Below, one piece after another: positions 12,221 through 12,437 of a stretch of DNA of 12,437 nucleotides. The position numbers and the translations under genes are program-made. The notes below the pieces were generated by a model. The model saw only the letters and a list, made by a program, of their open reading frames with translations. It searched no databases and was not told the origin of the DNA. Position 1 is the first letter of the stretch. Each line of letters begins with the position of its first letter. Origin of the DNA: Euryarchaeota archaeon UBA53 (GTDB lineage: Archaea; Thermoplasmatota; Poseidoniia; Poseidoniales; Poseidoniaceae); NCBI GenBank assembly GCA_002507425.1, contig DAZU01000032.1, positions 1-12,437 of the forward strand, in the 5' to 3' direction.

Positions 12221-12437
12221 CTAGAGCCTTTGATACCCACATACTGGGCAGAATCTCCAATTTGGGTCAACACCGATTCTACAACTTCGACAGAATAGTC
12301 CTGATCTAATGGTTGGCTGTATCGGCTGTGCCGGCTGATTCCAATTTTGTTGCTGCTGCTGTAACCATGCTTGCTGCTGTAATGCCTGCTGTTGTTGTAA
12401 TGCCTGCTGTTGCTGTAAAGCCTGCTGCTGTTGTAAA
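12221..12437 (-). CDS. Gln-rich protein with C-terminal zinc ribbon, N-terminus beyond the window
   Basis: The minus-strand frame ending in TAG at 12221-12223 stays open to the window edge and gives 71 residues; the start is outside. The visible N-terminal part is a tandem hexapeptide of the LQQQQA type, repeated five times with drift, then a short linker rich in Gln and Pro (NQPAQPIQP). The last 24 residues form a compact zinc ribbon with two CxxC pairs (CRSC and CPVC, ten residues apart) and end in GYQRL. Such ribbons bind one zinc and act in protein or nucleic-acid contacts; the Gln-rich arm is probably a flexible or coiled linker to an upstream domain. The intact Cys spacing and Gln periodicity favour this frame over the overlapping one starting at 12273. 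It converges on the M29-like gene with a 3-base gap. Function is unknown. Confidence 0.8.
   Translation of the reverse strand, partial: LQQQQALQQQQALQQQQALQQQAWLQQQQQNWNQPAQPIQPTIRSGLFCRSCRIGVDPNWRFCPVCGYQRL
12347..12436 (-). repeat. Five tandem 18-base units encoding a Gln-rich hexapeptide
   Basis: Read on the minus strand, five successive 18-base units start at 12436, 12418, 12400, 12382 and 12364. Each begins TTACA and is followed by CAA/CAG and GCA/GCT codons. Units 1-3 encode LQQQQA exactly; units 4 and 5 have drifted (LQQQAW, LQQQQQ). The repeat probably continues beyond the window edge. CAA and CAG are mixed within units, so it is not a pure CAG tract. Confidence 0.85.

Noticed and set aside
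12082..12273. Minus-strand frame of 63 codons with an ATG at 12273
   Set aside because: It overlaps the end of the M29-like gene. The neighbouring frame, with two CxxC pairs and Gln-repeat periodicity ending at 12221, is far better supported.
12347..12437. CRISPR array or non-coding satellite at the right edge
   Set aside because: The 18-base units are directly adjacent without spacers and are in frame with an open coding sequence.

Overview
The window reads as a densely packed stretch of an archaeal chromosome, most likely a marine planktonic euryarchaeon of the Marine Group II (Poseidoniales) kind. This assignment is inference. It rests on short intergenic gaps, few Shine-Dalgarno sites, T-rich stretches where archaeal terminators would sit, heavy use of AGA/AGG for arginine, and the mix of genes: ZnuABC, M32 and M29-type peptidases, and a C-terminal zinc-ribbon protein with a Gln-rich arm. 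Several enzymes (RNase PH, MogA, thiolase) look bacterial in type, so a bacterial origin for the contig is not fully excluded. It is not a phage, plasmid or transposon region: I see no transposase, integrase, CRISPR array or rRNA.

Layout. Positions 1-2822 (+) hold a zinc uptake operon: the 3' part of znuA with a striking His/Asp-rich region, then znuC and znuB, which overlap by one base. A thiolase (2819-3967, -) converges on znuB. It diverges from a bacterial-type RNase PH gene (4045-4869, +), which is followed closely by tRNA-Phe(GAA) with an encoded CCA end (4916-4991). After a T-rich stretch and a perfect GC-rich hairpin comes a four-gene + strand run. Its members are a 699-residue multi-domain membrane protein (5100-7199), mogA (7186-7758), a dihydroorotase-family gene (7763-9154) and, beyond a T8 tract, a 100-residue membrane protein (9227-9529). 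An M32 carboxypeptidase lies on the minus strand (9530-11017), divergent from an M29-like aminopeptidase homologue (11099-12217, +). The window ends inside a minus-strand gene whose C-terminus is a Gln-rich hexapeptide repeat plus a zinc ribbon (12221-12437). It has no start codon inside the window.

How the genes relate. ZnuA captures extracytoplasmic zinc, ZnuB carries it through the membrane and ZnuC supplies ATP hydrolysis. RNase PH trims tRNA 3' ends and sits beside a tRNA gene. MogA (molybdenum cofactor) and the dihydroorotase (pyrimidines) are spaced as translationally coupled genes but are not in one pathway. The two peptidase-family genes probably belong to protein/peptide catabolism, though the M29-like protein appears to have lost metal ligands.

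The most unusual points are: the apparently ligand-depleted M29-like protein; the dihydroorotase with Gln in place of the first His of its HxH motif; the RNase PH with an extra loop of about 25 residues; the large membrane protein with an exporter-like C-terminal module; and the hairpin that ends two bases before that gene's start codon. I found no convincing wholly new multi-gene system.
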